In this document: positions 1-8,519 of the stretch, in pieces | How the letters are laid out: every line of letters begins with the position of its first letter | Position numbering within the stretch: position 1 is the first letter of the stretch | NCBI RefSeq assembly: GCF_013030945.1 | Contig: NZ_JABBXF010000033.1 | Span: 62,001 to 126,000 of the forward strand | Direction of reading: 5' to 3' | Length of the DNA stretch: 64,000 bases | From: Streptomyces morookaense | GTDB lineage: Bacteria > Actinomycetota > Actinomycetes > Streptomycetales > Streptomycetaceae | Made by a program: the position numbers and the translations under genes | The notes under the pieces: model-generated | The model's input: only the letters and a program-made list of their open reading frames with translations | The model's database searches: none | Told to the model about the DNA's origin: nothing

Positions 1-1
1 C

Positions 2-256
2 GGGGTCTCGGCCGAGCACAAGGAGGAGGCGCACGTCACCGTCCAGGGCAACCACCACGACCACGGCCTGCACCTCGGCTGGGACAAGGGCGTCGACAAG
101 AAGAAGGACCACTTCGACGCCAAGCACAAGGTCTGGCAGCGCTGGGACGGCGACTCCCGCAGCTACGCCCGGTGGGACGAGCACACCCGCAGCTGGGAGC
201 GCACGTACAAGGGCCATGTGCAGCACTGGGACAACGCCCACAAGGCGTGGAAGTGA
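2..256 (+). CDS. C-terminal fragment of a His/Lys/Trp-rich hypothetical protein
   Basis: The window opens inside a reading frame that runs 84 residues to a TGA. The visible part is very rich in His, Lys, Asp and Trp, with a repeated spacing of Trp residues (GWDKG, VWQRWDG, YARWDEH, SWERTYK, HWDNAHKAWK). This suggests a repetitive secreted or surface protein, but the N-terminus with any signal peptide lies outside the window. I do not recognise a family. Codon use is Streptomyces-like, with almost every third position G or C, so I take it as real coding sequence. Confidence 0.6.
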   Translation, partial: GVSAEHKEEAHVTVQGNHHDHGLHLGWDKGVDKKKDHFDAKHKVWQRWDGDSRSYARWDEHTRSWERTYKGHVQHWDNAHKAWK

Positions 257-283
257 TCCCGGTTCCCTGAGCCGGGTGCTGCG

Positions 284-919
284 TCACCGCGTCCCGCGGT
301 GACGCAGCACCCGCACCGACCCCTGCCGCACCACGATCAGCAGCACGACCAGCAGCACCGCACCGGCCACGGGCACGACGTCCACCGGCAGCGTGTACGC
401 CATGACGACCCTGGCCGCCGCGTCCAGCAGGAACGCCCCGCCCCACAGCACCGTGACCAGGCGCAGCCTCCGGCGGAAGCGCGGGTCGTTCGCCCAGGAC
501 TCCTCCCAGCGCCGCGCGGCGGCGCCCCGCAGGAACTTCAGCGTCACGTCGAGCAGGAAGGGGCGGCGGCCCAGCAGCGATCCGACGATCCACAGGCCGA
601 ACGCCGCGGTGCTCCAGCTCTCCCTGGCGAGCAGCAGCCGCGGGCTGCCCGTCAGCAGCGGCATCACAGCCGACAGCGCCATCGTCACCAGGACGAACAG
701 GCCGATCGAGTCGATCCTGCGGGTGCGCACGAGGGTCCAGACGGTGTGCAGCAGCGGCGCCGTGCCGGAGAGCGCCAGGGCCCACCACTGCCCCGCCCCG
801 GCCGCGCGGAGCCCGTAGTAGCCGGCAAGCGGAACGCACACGTCCAACAGCAGGGCCGGTACCGGCGTCGTCTTCGTCCCAGCGGTCTTCGTCCCAGTCT
901 TCGTCTCAACCATGGCCAC
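284..919 (-). CDS. VC0807-like integral membrane protein
   Basis: 211-residue membrane protein. About four to five hydrophobic segments are visible (residues about 22-38, 46-62, 72-90, 103-118 and 150-200), separated by Arg-rich loops such as RTRRIDSIG and NDPRFRRRLR. The order and the SPRLLLARES and RRPFLLD stretches resemble the VC0807 family seen in many Streptomyces genomes, whose function is unknown. The start may be the second ATG at 913, since no strong ribosome binding site separates the two. It is divergent from the kinase gene at 1015 and convergent with the fragment upstream. Confidence 0.65.
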   Translation of the reverse strand: MAMVETKTGTKTAGTKTTPVPALLLDVCVPLAGYYGLRAAGAGQWWALALSGTAPLLHTVWTLVRTRRIDSIGLFVLVTMALSAVMPLLTGSPRLLLARESWSTAAFGLWIVGSLLGRRPFLLDVTLKFLRGAAARRWEESWANDPRFRRRLRLVTVLWGGAFLLDAAARVVMAYTLPVDVVPVAGAVLLVVLLIVVRQGSVRVLRHRGTR

Positions 920-1014
920 GACGCTAGGAATCCGCCGCCGCGCCCGGAATCCACAGAAGCACCGTCCTGAAGTGCACTTTTCTCCACTGCCCGGGCCGCG
1001 ACCGGTGGGCGAGA

Positions 1015-2316
1015 ATGAGCGGCATGATCCGAGACGCGCGTACCCGGGCCCGGTGGATCGCGGTCCTCCGCGAGGGGTCCCGCGCCCGGCGCACCGGCTT
1101 CGAGTGGCTGGGGCTGTCGCTCGTCCTGATGGCGGGGCTGCTGCTCTCCCTGGCCGCCCTCGGCAGCCTCCTCCTCGGCTTCACCGCCGCGTTCCCCGCG
1201 GTCGTCGAGGCCAACCGGCAGCTGCTCAACCGTGTCCGCACCGCGGTCGGCATCGAGGTGCCGTACCTGCCTCTCCCCGAGCCGGACACGGCCCGGGCCC
1301 GGGCCCTGCTCAGGGACCCGGCCACCGCGCGGGACCACGTGTGGATGCTGCTCGGCCTGCCGGCCGCCCTGCTGCTGTCCGCGCTGCCGCTGGTGATCGG
1401 CGTCTACGGGCTCGTCGCCGGCATCATCGGCGGCCTGCGCAACACGGTCCGCCCGGAGCCCGTCCCCGCCACGGGCTGGGCGGTGCTGACGAACCCGGCT
1501 GCCGCGCTGGGCCATTGGGCCTGGCTGGCCGTCCCGGCCGGTCTCGCCCTGTTCGCCGGAGTGCTGCTGCTCGGCACCACCGCACTGCGCGCCCAGGCCG
1601 CCTTCGCCCGCGCGCTGCTCCGGCCCACCAAGGCGGCCCGCCTCGCCCGGCGCGTACACCACCTCGCCGCCAGCCGCACCGACGCCACCGACGCGCAGGC
1701 CGCCGAACTGCGCCGCATCGAACGGGACCTGCACGACGGCGCGCAGGGCCGCATGGTCGCCGTGGGCATGGCCCTGCGCACCGTCGAGCACCTGCTGGAC
1801 ACCGACCCGGCGGCCGCCCGCGAACTGGTCGCCGAGGCCCGCCGCACCTCCGCCGCCGCGCTGGCCGAACTGCGCGAGCTCGTCCGGGGCATCCACCCGC
1901 CCGTGCTCGCCGAGCGCGGCCTGGCCGACGCCCTGCGCGCGGCCGCGCTGGACGCCGCGCTCCCGGTCACCGCCCACGTCGACCTGCCCGGCAGGCCGCC
2001 CGCGCCGGTCGAGGCGGCCGTGTACTTCGCGGTCCGCGAGCTGCTCACCAACGCCGCCAAGCACGCCGCCGCCGGCCGGGCCGAACTGTCCGTCCGGCAC
2101 CGGGAGGGTTCCCTGCGCGTCACCGTCGCCGACGACGGCACGGGCGGCGCCGACCCGGACCGGGGCAGCGGGCTGCGCGGCGTGGAACGCCGGTTGGCTA
2201 CATTCGACGGCACCTGCCAGGTCGACAGCCCGCCCGGCGGGCCCACCACGATCACCCTGGAGATCCCGTGCGCGTTGTCCTCGCCGAGGACCAGTACCTC
2301 CTGCGGACCGGCCTGA
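1015..2316 (+). CDS. Membrane sensor histidine kinase (HisKA_3 type)
   Basis: 433-residue sensor kinase of a two-component system. Three hydrophobic regions are visible (about 31-60, 108-140 and 168-192). They are followed by a HisKA_3 dimerisation box RIERDLHDGAQGR with the phospho-acceptor His at about residue 240, and a HATPase domain with N-box ELLTNAAKHA and G-box GSGLRGVERRL. The extracellular part between the first two membrane segments is only about 45 residues, so the signal is probably sensed at or within the membrane. The gene overlaps the response regulator gene by 49 bp, which implies coupled translation. The DNA target and signal are unknown. Confidence 0.9.
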   Translation: MSGMIRDARTRARWIAVLREGSRARRTGFEWLGLSLVLMAGLLLSLAALGSLLLGFTAAFPAVVEANRQLLNRVRTAVGIEVPYLPLPEPDTARARALLRDPATARDHVWMLLGLPAALLLSALPLVIGVYGLVAGIIGGLRNTVRPEPVPATGWAVLTNPAAALGHWAWLAVPAGLALFAGVLLLGTTALRAQAAFARALLRPTKAARLARRVHHLAASRTDATDAQAAELRRIERDLHDGAQGRMVAVGMALRTVEHLLDTDPAAARELVAEARRTSAAALAELRELVRGIHPPVLAERGLADALRAAALDAALPVTAHVDLPGRPPAPVEAAVYFAVRELLTNAAKHAAAGRAELSVRHREGSLRVTVADDGTGGADPDRGSGLRGVERRLATFDGTCQVDSPPGGPTTITLEIPCALSSPRTSTSCGPA

Positions 2317-2924
2317 CGCGGCTGCTCACCGCGTACGGCTTCGAGGTGGCCGCGGCCGTGTCCACCGGCCCCGAACTGCTGCAGGCCATGACCGAACTGC
2401 GCCCGGACGTCTCCCTCGTGGACGTCCGCCTGCCGCCCACGTTCACCGACGAGGGCCTGCGCGCGGCCCTCGCCGCGCGCGCCCGCGTCCCGGGCCTGCC
2501 GGTCCTGGTGCTCTCCCAGTACGTGGAGACGCTCTACGCACGCGAGTTGCTCGCCGACGCGGCCGGGGGCATCGGATACCTGCTCAAGGACCGGGTGTTC
2601 AGCGACGACGAGTTCGTCGACGCCCTGCACCGCATCGCCCGCGGCGGCACGGCGATGGACCCGGAGGTGATCGCCCGCCTGGTGTCCGGCGGTTCGGCAG
2701 GCGGCCGGCCGCAGCCACTCGACCGCCTGACGCCCCGCGAGTGCGAGGTGCTGACCCTGATGGCGGAGGGCCGCTCCAACGCGGCCATCGCGGAACGGCT
2801 GTTCCTGTCGGCGAGCGCGGTCACGAAGCACATCGCGAGCATCTTCGACAAGCTCGGCCTGGCCGCCTCCGGCGAGGACAATCGACGGGTGCTGGCGGTT
2901 CTGACATACCTGAGCGCCCCGTAA
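2268..2924 (+). CDS. NarL/LuxR-type response regulator
   Basis: 218-residue partner of the upstream kinase, starting at a GTG inside the kinase 3' end. The N-terminal receiver domain has the acidic pair AED at residues 6-8, the phospho-acceptor Asp52 in SLVDVRLPP and the conserved Lys in YLLKDR. The C-terminal LuxR helix-turn-helix (LTPRECEVLTLMAEG...SASAVTKHIASIF) binds DNA. The GTG start was chosen because it leads straight into the receiver strand VRVVLAEDQ and no later start preserves it. It converges with the baeRF gene, with 7 bp between the stop codons. Confidence 0.9.
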   Translation: MRVVLAEDQYLLRTGLTRLLTAYGFEVAAAVSTGPELLQAMTELRPDVSLVDVRLPPTFTDEGLRAALAARARVPGLPVLVLSQYVETLYARELLADAAGGIGYLLKDRVFSDDEFVDALHRIARGGTAMDPEVIARLVSGGSAGGRPQPLDRLTPRECEVLTLMAEGRSNAAIAERLFLSASAVTKHIASIFDKLGLAASGEDNRRVLAVLTYLSAP

Positions 2925-2949
2925 GGGGTGCTCAGAACCGCAGCACCCC
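2925..2949. terminator. Short hairpin between converging genes
   Basis: GGGGTGCT and AGCACCCC form an 8-bp perfect stem around a 9-nt loop between the response regulator stop and the end of the baeRF gene. It has no T-tract, as is usual for Streptomyces hairpins. Confidence 0.4.
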
Positions 2950-4065
2950 CGCGATATGCCCCTCCTCCGCCAGGTCGCCGTCCGGGACGAACCGCACCTC
3001 CGAGCCCTTGTCCAGGGCGGCTTCGACGAGTTCGTCGACGATGTCCTCGTGCACCCCGTCCGGGGAGCCGGCGGCATCGGGGCCGGCGACGACCAGGTGA
3101 CCGTCCTCCACCCGGGCCGCGGTCTCGTACCCCTCCTCGACCGCCAGCAGCGCCATCCGCCCCTCCTGCACCGTCTGCCACACCTCGTCCAGGCCTGCGG
3201 CGTACCGGCGTTGACCACGGGCGTCCACCAGACGGCGCTGGATGTCGACACGGCGCCGCTCGTGGCAGTCGTCGAAGGCGGGGCCCAGCAGGCCGCGCAG
3301 TTCGGCGGCCGTCGCGGAGGCGGCACCCCCGCGCCCGACGCGCGCGGTGACGGCCCCGCCGTGCGCGGAGACCTCCTCGAACCGGGCCAGCGACACCGGG
3401 AGCCCCACCAGGTACACCGGGCGCGGGTCGCGCTCCAGCACCCGGCCGAGCGCGCCGTCCACCGAGCGCAGATACTGGCGCTCCCGCTCCGTGCGGTAAG
3501 GGCTGGGCCGGCTGCCGTAGTTGGCGAAGTTCGCGCCCGGCAGCGCGTCCACCTGGTCGGGGATGGCCGGCGTCACCGGGAAGCCGTCGCCCGTCACCTC
3601 CTCCAGGTGCCCGCCGTGCGGACCGCCGCCGCTCCACAGCCGCGTCTCGCCGTCGGACAGCACCAGCGCCCAGTACGGCTCCTCGCCGATCCGCGCGGCG
3701 ACCAGATTGCGGGTGAGGAAGGTCCCGTTGATCACCACTCGCTGCGGCACGGGCCGCGGCAGGTACCAGAGTTGGTGCTCGCCCGGCGCGGCGAGGAGCA
3801 GCAGCCCCTCGGCGGGGTGCAGGAAGTCGACCTCGGAGGCGGCTGCGTCCAGCTGCTTCTCCACGTCCATCCGGACGTCCCGCGAGACCTTCGGATCCTC
3901 CCCGAGCCGCCGCTTCGCCTCGGTCAGGGCGTTCCGCAGCCGGACCTTGTCCTCCGGGTTGCCGGGCTCGCGCCGGCGCGTCGGCACGAGGAGGGAGACG
4001 GCCGGGTACGTCCGCGGTCGGCGCACATCCTTCAGTACCGCGTCGGTGAGATCGCCGATGTCCAT
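2932..4065 (-). CDS. baeRF-type (bacterial/archaeal eRF1-like) protein
   Basis: 377-residue soluble protein with the pattern of the baeRF family: an N-terminal segment MDIGDLTDAVLKDVRRPRTYPAVSLLVPT, a central LLLLAAPGEHQLWYLPRPVPQRV segment, then an ALVLSDGETRLWSGGG strand characteristic of these eRF1 domain-2/3-like proteins. The family has been proposed to act near the ribosome, but no biochemical role is established. It is monocistronic and opposes its neighbours. Family assignment is fairly secure; function is not. Confidence 0.75.
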   Translation of the reverse strand: MDIGDLTDAVLKDVRRPRTYPAVSLLVPTRRREPGNPEDKVRLRNALTEAKRRLGEDPKVSRDVRMDVEKQLDAAASEVDFLHPAEGLLLLAAPGEHQLWYLPRPVPQRVVINGTFLTRNLVAARIGEEPYWALVLSDGETRLWSGGGPHGGHLEEVTGDGFPVTPAIPDQVDALPGANFANYGSRPSPYRTERERQYLRSVDGALGRVLERDPRPVYLVGLPVSLARFEEVSAHGGAVTARVGRGGAASATAAELRGLLGPAFDDCHERRRVDIQRRLVDARGQRRYAAGLDEVWQTVQEGRMALLAVEEGYETAARVEDGHLVVAGPDAAGSPDGVHEDIVDELVEAALDKGSEVRFVPDGDLAEEGHIAGVLRF

Positions 4066-4183
4066 GGATCGCCCTTCTTCCTGACCCGCCGGGAAACCCT
4101 TTCAGACCACCAGAGCCCCGCCCCGGCTGCCATTCGTGCGCGTCCGGTCGAAGGAGGCCGCGCCGCCGGGGGATCATCGGGGA

Positions 4184-4788
4184 ATGGACCGTTCCCTCCG
4201 CATCGCCCAGCAGCCGGACGCCGACGACCTGCTCTCCCGCAGCCCGCTGGCTGCGCTGACCGGCATGCTGCTGGACCAGCAGGTCCCCATGGAGTGGGCC
4301 TTCACCGGGCCGTACACGATCGCGCAGCGCCTGGGCCGCGACGACCTGGACGCGCACGAGATCGCGGCCTACGACCCGGAGGCGTTCGCCGCCCTGTGCG
4401 CGGAGAAGCCGGCGGTGCACCGCTATCCCGGTTCGATGGCCATGGGGGTCCCCCCATGCCGTTAAGGCTATGGGGGAGAGTGCAGCAGCTGTGCCAGTAC
4501 CTGGTCGAGCACTACGACGGTGACGCGGGCGCCGTCTGGCGCGACGCGGACACCGGCGCGGAGCTGCTGCGCAGGCTCAACGACCTCCCGGGCTTCGGCA
4601 AACAGAAGGCCCAGATCTTCCTGGCCCTGCTGGGCAAGCGCCTGGGCGTCCGCCCGGAGGGCTGGCGCGAGGCGGCGGGCCCGTACGGCGAGGAGGGCTC
4701 GTACCGCTCGGCGGCGGACAGCACGGGGCCGGAGTCGCTGGCAAAGGTGAGGGCCTTCAAACAGGCGGCGAAACGGGGTGCCCCGTAG
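4184..4788 (+). pseudogene. HhH-GPD base-excision repair glycosylase gene, disrupted by a small insertion
   Basis: Residues from MDRSLRIAQQPDADDLLSRS through CAEKPAVHRYPGSMA are in one frame. The rest, from RVQQLCQYLVEHYDGD to AKVRAFKQAAKRGAP, is in another frame. Together they make the usual Streptomyces HhH-GPD protein of about 190 residues, including the helix-hairpin-helix stretch LNDLPGFGKQKAQIFLALLGK. Between GSMA and RVQQL lies a palindromic stretch at about 4442-4476 (about 35 nt where homologues need roughly one Lys codon). It shifts the frame and brings in a TAA at 4463-4465. The product would be a truncated 94-residue protein lacking the HhH motif, so the gene is probably inactive unless the region is bypassed or is a sequencing artefact. 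Confidence 0.75.
4441..4480. repeat. Small palindromic element inside the HhH-GPD gene
   Basis: The stretch contains ATGGGGG-T-CCCCCCAT followed by a spacer and a further ATGGGGG-AGAG. Its reverse complement has the order TCCCCCA - stem - TGGGGG - CCCCCAT. This matches the TCCCCCA-GCTACCGC-TGGGGG-TA-CCCCCA unit seen at about 29135 and 45360. It looks like a short non-autonomous palindrome. Confidence 0.6.
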
Positions 4789-4798
4789 GGGCGGCGCT

Positions 4799-5992
4799 CT
4801 ACCGGGCGAGCCGTTCCACCGCCTCCCGTGCCGCAGCGGCCCCGTCCTCCGCCGCCATCCGGCGCGACAGCGCCACCGCCGCCGCGCGGTACCCGGGCTC
4901 CTCCACGGCGGACCGCACCGCCGCCGCGAGCCGTTCCACGGAAAGCCCCGCGCGCGAGACCGGGGCCACCGCGGCCCCGACTCCGGCCACGCGCCGTGCC
5001 CAGAACGGCTGGTCCGCCGTCACCGGCACCGGCACCGCCGGCACCCCGGCGCGCAGCGCCGCCGCCGTCGTGCCGGCCCCTGCGTGGTGCACCACCGCGG
5101 CCATGCGCGGAAAGAGCAGCGCGTGCGGCACGTCCCCCACGGCGAAGAGGTCGTCACCGGACGGCGCGTCCGGCAGCTGCACGACGCCCCGGACCCCGGC
5201 CCGCCGCAGCGCCCCGGCGACCAGCGCGCCCAGCCCTTCGGCGGCACCGCCCATGCTGCCGAAGCCGACGAACACGGGCGGCGGCCCGGCCTGCAGGAAG
5301 TCCTCCAGATCGGCCGGCAGACCGGAGGGCACGTGCGGCCACCAGTTGCCGACGACGTCCAGCCCCGCCCGCCAGTCCGCGGGGCGCGGCAGCAGGGCCG
5401 GGCTGAAGCCGTGCAGCACCGGCCACCCGGCCCGTTCCCGGCGGGCCCGTTCCGCCCGCGGGCCGTGGCCGGGCGGCAGGTCCAGGCGGGCGCGCAGCCG
5501 CCGGACCGCCTGCGCGTGGAGGCGGTCGACGACCCGCAGCGAGAGCCGGCCGGCGGCCCGGTTGCCCCAACGACCGAGCGGGCGCCCGGTTCCGCCGACG
5601 GTCGGCGGGAACTCCCCGGTGGGCGCGACGGGCTGCAGGTAGGCGCCCAGCGAGGGCACCCCGAGCGCCTCGGCGGCATGCCAGCCCAGCGGGGCGGTGG
5701 TCGCGGAGAGCACCAGCAGCTCGGCGTCCCCTTCCGCCACGGCGTCCGCGACGCCGTCCCCCAGCGCGTCGATGTACGCCGCCGCCCTGCCCAGCAGCGA
5801 GCCCCCGGCGCCGATGCCGGCCTGTGCATCGGGCAGCGGGCGGAACCCCAGCCCGCAGTCCCGCACCGCCGCCGCGAAGCCGGCGGGCGCGGCCAGCACG
5901 ACCTCGTGCCCGGCGTCCCGCAGCGCCGTGCCCAGGCCGGTGTACGGCACGACGTCGCCGCGCGACCCGGCCGCCATGACGAGGATCCTCAC
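4799..5992 (-). CDS. GT1-family glycosyltransferase (MGT-like)
   Basis: 397-residue GT-B glycosyltransferase that should transfer a nucleotide sugar to a small hydrophobic acceptor. The N-terminal Rossmann half begins VRILVMAAGSRGDVVPYTGLGTAL. The C-terminal donor-binding half carries FVGFGSMGG and the signature VVHHAGAGTTAAALRAGVPAVPVP...DQPFWARRV, in which the HAGAGT motif contacts the diphosphate. The GTG start was chosen because the Rossmann strand begins there; a longer open frame upstream is a shadow of the MerR gene. It overlaps the TipA-like regulator by 4 nt, so the pair is translated together. A drug-inactivating macroside or macrolide glycosyltransferase under drug-sensor control is plausible but inferred. 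Confidence 0.85.
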   Translation of the reverse strand: MRILVMAAGSRGDVVPYTGLGTALRDAGHEVVLAAPAGFAAAVRDCGLGFRPLPDAQAGIGAGGSLLGRAAAYIDALGDGVADAVAEGDAELLVLSATTAPLGWHAAEALGVPSLGAYLQPVAPTGEFPPTVGGTGRPLGRWGNRAAGRLSLRVVDRLHAQAVRRLRARLDLPPGHGPRAERARRERAGWPVLHGFSPALLPRPADWRAGLDVVGNWWPHVPSGLPADLEDFLQAGPPPVFVGFGSMGGAAEGLGALVAGALRRAGVRGVVQLPDAPSGDDLFAVGDVPHALLFPRMAAVVHHAGAGTTAAALRAGVPAVPVPVTADQPFWARRVAGVGAAVAPVSRAGLSVERLAAAVRSAVEEPGYRAAAVALSRRMAAEDGAAAAREAVERLAR

Positions 5993-6768
5993 CGCTGCCT
6001 CCCGGCCGCTCCGGCGTTCGCGTGCACGGCCTGCCGCACGTACGCGGCCAGCCCGGGCCGCTGTTCGGCGGGCGGCACGACGAGCGCGAAGGCGCGCGCG
6101 TCCTCCACGTAGTCGTCGGCGATCCGGCAGTGCATCTCGTGCGGGCAGGGCGTGAACCAGCGGCCGATGTGCTGCCGGTGCTCCTCGGCGAGTTCCCGCG
6201 CCCGTTCGCCGTCGGCGTCGGCGCCCTCGTCGAACGCGGCCAGCAGCCGCCCCCGCCAGCCCGCGGCCTCGGCCATGAGCTGCCGCCAGTCCTCCTTGGT
6301 GTGGGCCGCGGCCCGGGCCATGGCCTGCCGGTGCCCGTCGCTCCGCCCCCACTTCAGGTGCGCGTCCGTCGCATAGCTCAGGTCGAAGGCGACGTCCCCG
6401 AAGACCTCGAACCGCTCCTCGGGCGACAGGCGCACGCCCGTGCGCTGCACCTCCATGGCCCGCTCGGCGACCTCCACGAGCCGCTGCAGCCGCAGGATCT
6501 GCTCGTTCAGCCGCCGGTGCCGTTCCCGCAACTGCTCCAGCGCACCGGCCTGCGGGTCCGCGAGGATGGCGGCTATCTCGTCGAGGGAGAAGCCGAGTTC
6601 GCGGTAGAAGAGGATCTGCTGCAACCGCGCCAGGTCCGCTTCGCCGTACTGCCGGTAGCCGGCCGGCGTGCGTTCGCCCGGGGACAACAGCCCGGCCCTG
6701 TCGTAGTGGTGGAGGGTCCGTACGGTCACTCCCGTGAAACCGGCGACCTGCCCGACCGAGTAGCTCAT
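5989..6768 (-). CDS. MerR-family regulator with TipAS-like effector domain
   Basis: 259 residues. The N-terminal MerR winged helix (YSVGQVAGFTGVTVRTLHHYDRAGLL, residues 3-28) and the coiled-coil dimerisation helix (about 75-110) are followed by a TipAS-like antibiotic-recognition domain (about 125-250). That domain has FTPCPHEMH near its end; in TipA the matching Cys traps thiopeptides covalently. The family activates its own promoter and coupled genes on binding thiostrepton-like drugs. Here the coupled gene is a glycosyltransferase, which suggests a drug-responsive detoxification pair. Confidence 0.85.
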   Translation of the reverse strand: MSYSVGQVAGFTGVTVRTLHHYDRAGLLSPGERTPAGYRQYGEADLARLQQILFYRELGFSLDEIAAILADPQAGALEQLRERHRRLNEQILRLQRLVEVAERAMEVQRTGVRLSPEERFEVFGDVAFDLSYATDAHLKWGRSDGHRQAMARAAAHTKEDWRQLMAEAAGWRGRLLAAFDEGADADGERARELAEEHRQHIGRWFTPCPHEMHCRIADDYVEDARAFALVVPPAEQRPGLAAYVRQAVHANAGAAGRQR

Positions 6769-6877
6769 CCCATCACCTTTCGTTCGCGGTCAGGCTGGAC
6801 CCTGACGCGGCGTCGGGGTCAAGCCGCCGTCGGCGCGTCGGGAAGCCGCGGCGGCCGATCGCGGCAAGACTGTGCGC

Positions 6878-7078
6878 ATGTCTGCCAAAGCGTTCCTCGA
6901 AGGCGGCCCGGACGATCTCCACACCCGCATCGTCCCGATCACGCCTCCCGGGGTCGAGCTGAAGATCCCGCACCGCGGCGGGTACGAGCACTTCAAGACC
7001 ACGCCGCGGCACACGGACACCGCCGAGGGCCGGCTCCCGGTCTACGAGTGGTTCGAACGGACGGAAATCGCGGAATAA
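6878..7078 (+). CDS. DUF5988-family small protein
   Basis: 66-residue acidic protein (MSAKAFLEGGPDDLHTRIVPI...GGYEHFKTTPRHTD...LPVYEWFERTEIAE). The pattern FLEGGP-D-L, GGYEHFK and LPVYEWxERTEIAE is that of the actinobacterial DUF5988 family, often found near biosynthetic or regulatory genes. No catalytic residues are apparent and the function is unknown. The gene is divergent from the TipA-like regulator. An alternative GTG start lies 6 nt upstream. Confidence 0.65.
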   Translation: MSAKAFLEGGPDDLHTRIVPITPPGVELKIPHRGGYEHFKTTPRHTDTAEGRLPVYEWFERTEIAE

Positions 7079-7181
7079 CGGCGAGCCCGCCGCGGCAAAG
7101 ACGCGGTATGCGGCCGATTGCACCCTTCGCTCTGCCGTGCCATGGCTGCGCCGGGAGCCGCTCGCCCGGTAGGCTTTCCGT

Positions 7182-7478
7182 GTGATCTTCAAGCGCATCG
7201 GAAACGGTCGGCCGTACCCCGACCACGGCCGGGAAAGCACCCGCCAGTGGGCGGACGTCGCCCCGCGCCCGGTACGTCTTGACCAGCTGGTGACGACGAA
7301 GCAGCAGCTGGACCTGGAGACGCTGCTCGCCGAGGACTCGACGTTCTACGGGGACCTCTTCGCCCACGTCGTGAAGTGGCAGGGCGATCTCTACCTGGAG
7401 GACGGGCTGCACCGCGCGGTGCGCGCCGCGCTCCAGCAGCGCCAGGTGCTGCACGCACGGGTGCTCGAGCTGGACTGA
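7182..7478 (+). CDS. Conserved small protein with ParB-like DGLHR motif
   Basis: 98 residues with a GTG start. The body VRLDQLVTTKQQLDLETLLAEDSTFYGDLFAHVVKWQGDLYLEDGLHRAVRAALQQRQVLHARVLELD is highly conserved in Streptomyces. The segment LYLEDGLHRAVRA resembles the DGxHR nucleotide-binding motif of ParB/sulfiredoxin-fold proteins. Database names vary (VapB-like antitoxin or hypothetical) and I see no toxin partner here. It lies 23 bp before the LysR gene on the same strand, probably without functional connection. Confidence 0.6.
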   Translation: MIFKRIGNGRPYPDHGRESTRQWADVAPRPVRLDQLVTTKQQLDLETLLAEDSTFYGDLFAHVVKWQGDLYLEDGLHRAVRAALQQRQVLHARVLELD

Positions 7479-7501
7479 GCCCGGTCCGCCGGGGTTCACA
7501 C

Positions 7502-8404
7502 ATGGAATTACGCCAGGTCCGGTACTTCGTCGTCGTCGCCGAGGAGTTGCACTTCGGCCGCGCCGCTGAGCGGCTGCACATCGTGCAGTCCGCCGTCAGC
7601 CAGCAGGTGCGGCGGCTGGAGCGGGAACTCGGCACCGAACTCTTCGACCGATCGCCCCGGCATGTGCGGCTCACCGGGGCCGGCGCCCGGTTCCTGCCCG
7701 CGGCTCGGGAGCTGCTCGCCGCGGAGGAGCGGGCCCGCGCCTGTATCACCGAGTTCACCGGGCGGGCGGGCCGCACCCTGCGGCTCGGGACCAGCGCCGG
7801 GCTCGGCGCCCACCTGGACCGGCTGCTGGACGCCTTCGCGGCCACGGCCCCCGATGTCACCGTGGAGCTCGTCTCCGTCCCCGCGCGGCAACGCACGGAA
7901 ATGGTGGCGGCCGGAGAACTGGACGCGGCCTTCGTGCGCGGCGGCATGCAGACGCCGGGCCTGGAGGTACTCCCCGTGTGGCACGACCCCCTGGTCGCCG
8001 TGGTGCCCGCCGCGCACCCGCTCGCGGCCTCGCCGGACGTCGCCCTGGCCCAGCTCGCGGACCTGCCGCTGCGGCTGCCGCCCCGCCGGGACATCCCGGC
8101 CCTGGTCGACCTCGTCGTCACCGCCTGCCACGACGCCGGCTTCGAGCCCGTCCCCGGACCGCCCTCGCGCGCCCTCCAGGACACCCTCGCCGCGATCGGC
8201 ACCGGGAAGCCGATGTGGACCGTCGCCTACGCCGCGCACGCCGACCAGCTGCGCACCACACGGGTGGCCTTCCTGCCCTTCAGCGGCCCGGGGCTGCGGC
8301 TGCCCACGGGGCTGGCGGTGCGCTCGGAGGCCGTGTCCCCGACGCTGTCCCTCCTGGTCGAGGCGTGCCGGGCGGCCGCGCCCGGCGACGATCGGCTGTC
8401 GTGA
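7502..8404 (+). CDS. LysR-family transcriptional regulator
   Basis: 300 residues. The N-terminal winged helix (MELRQVRYFVVVAEELHFGRAAERLHIVQSAVSQQVRRLERELGTELFDRSPRHVRLTGAG) is textbook LysR and is followed by a periplasmic-binding-like effector domain from about residue 90. The next gene on the same strand is a tautomerase, 115 bp downstream, a likely target. The effector cannot be deduced from the sequence. Confidence 0.9.
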   Translation: MELRQVRYFVVVAEELHFGRAAERLHIVQSAVSQQVRRLERELGTELFDRSPRHVRLTGAGARFLPAARELLAAEERARACITEFTGRAGRTLRLGTSAGLGAHLDRLLDAFAATAPDVTVELVSVPARQRTEMVAAGELDAAFVRGGMQTPGLEVLPVWHDPLVAVVPAAHPLAASPDVALAQLADLPLRLPPRRDIPALVDLVVTACHDAGFEPVPGPPSRALQDTLAAIGTGKPMWTVAYAAHADQLRTTRVAFLPFSGPGLRLPTGLAVRSEAVSPTLSLLVEACRAAAPGDDRLS

Positions 8405-8519
8405 TCGCTGCGAGCACGAACTGCTTCTTGGTGCACGGCCGCCAGAACGATGAACTGGGGATGTGCCGGTGAGCGCCCCGGAAGAGCCGGGGAGCCGCCT
8501 CTCACGAGGGAGTACCGCC

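Noticed and set aside
2..4100. Long open frames on the opposite strand of the kinase, baeRF and other genes
   Set aside because: In DNA of this G/C content shadow frames are common; they lack recognisable domains and overlap clearly real genes.
7182..7478. Toxin-antitoxin module
   Set aside because: The small protein is sometimes named VapB-like, but no toxin-sized partner gene is adjacent.
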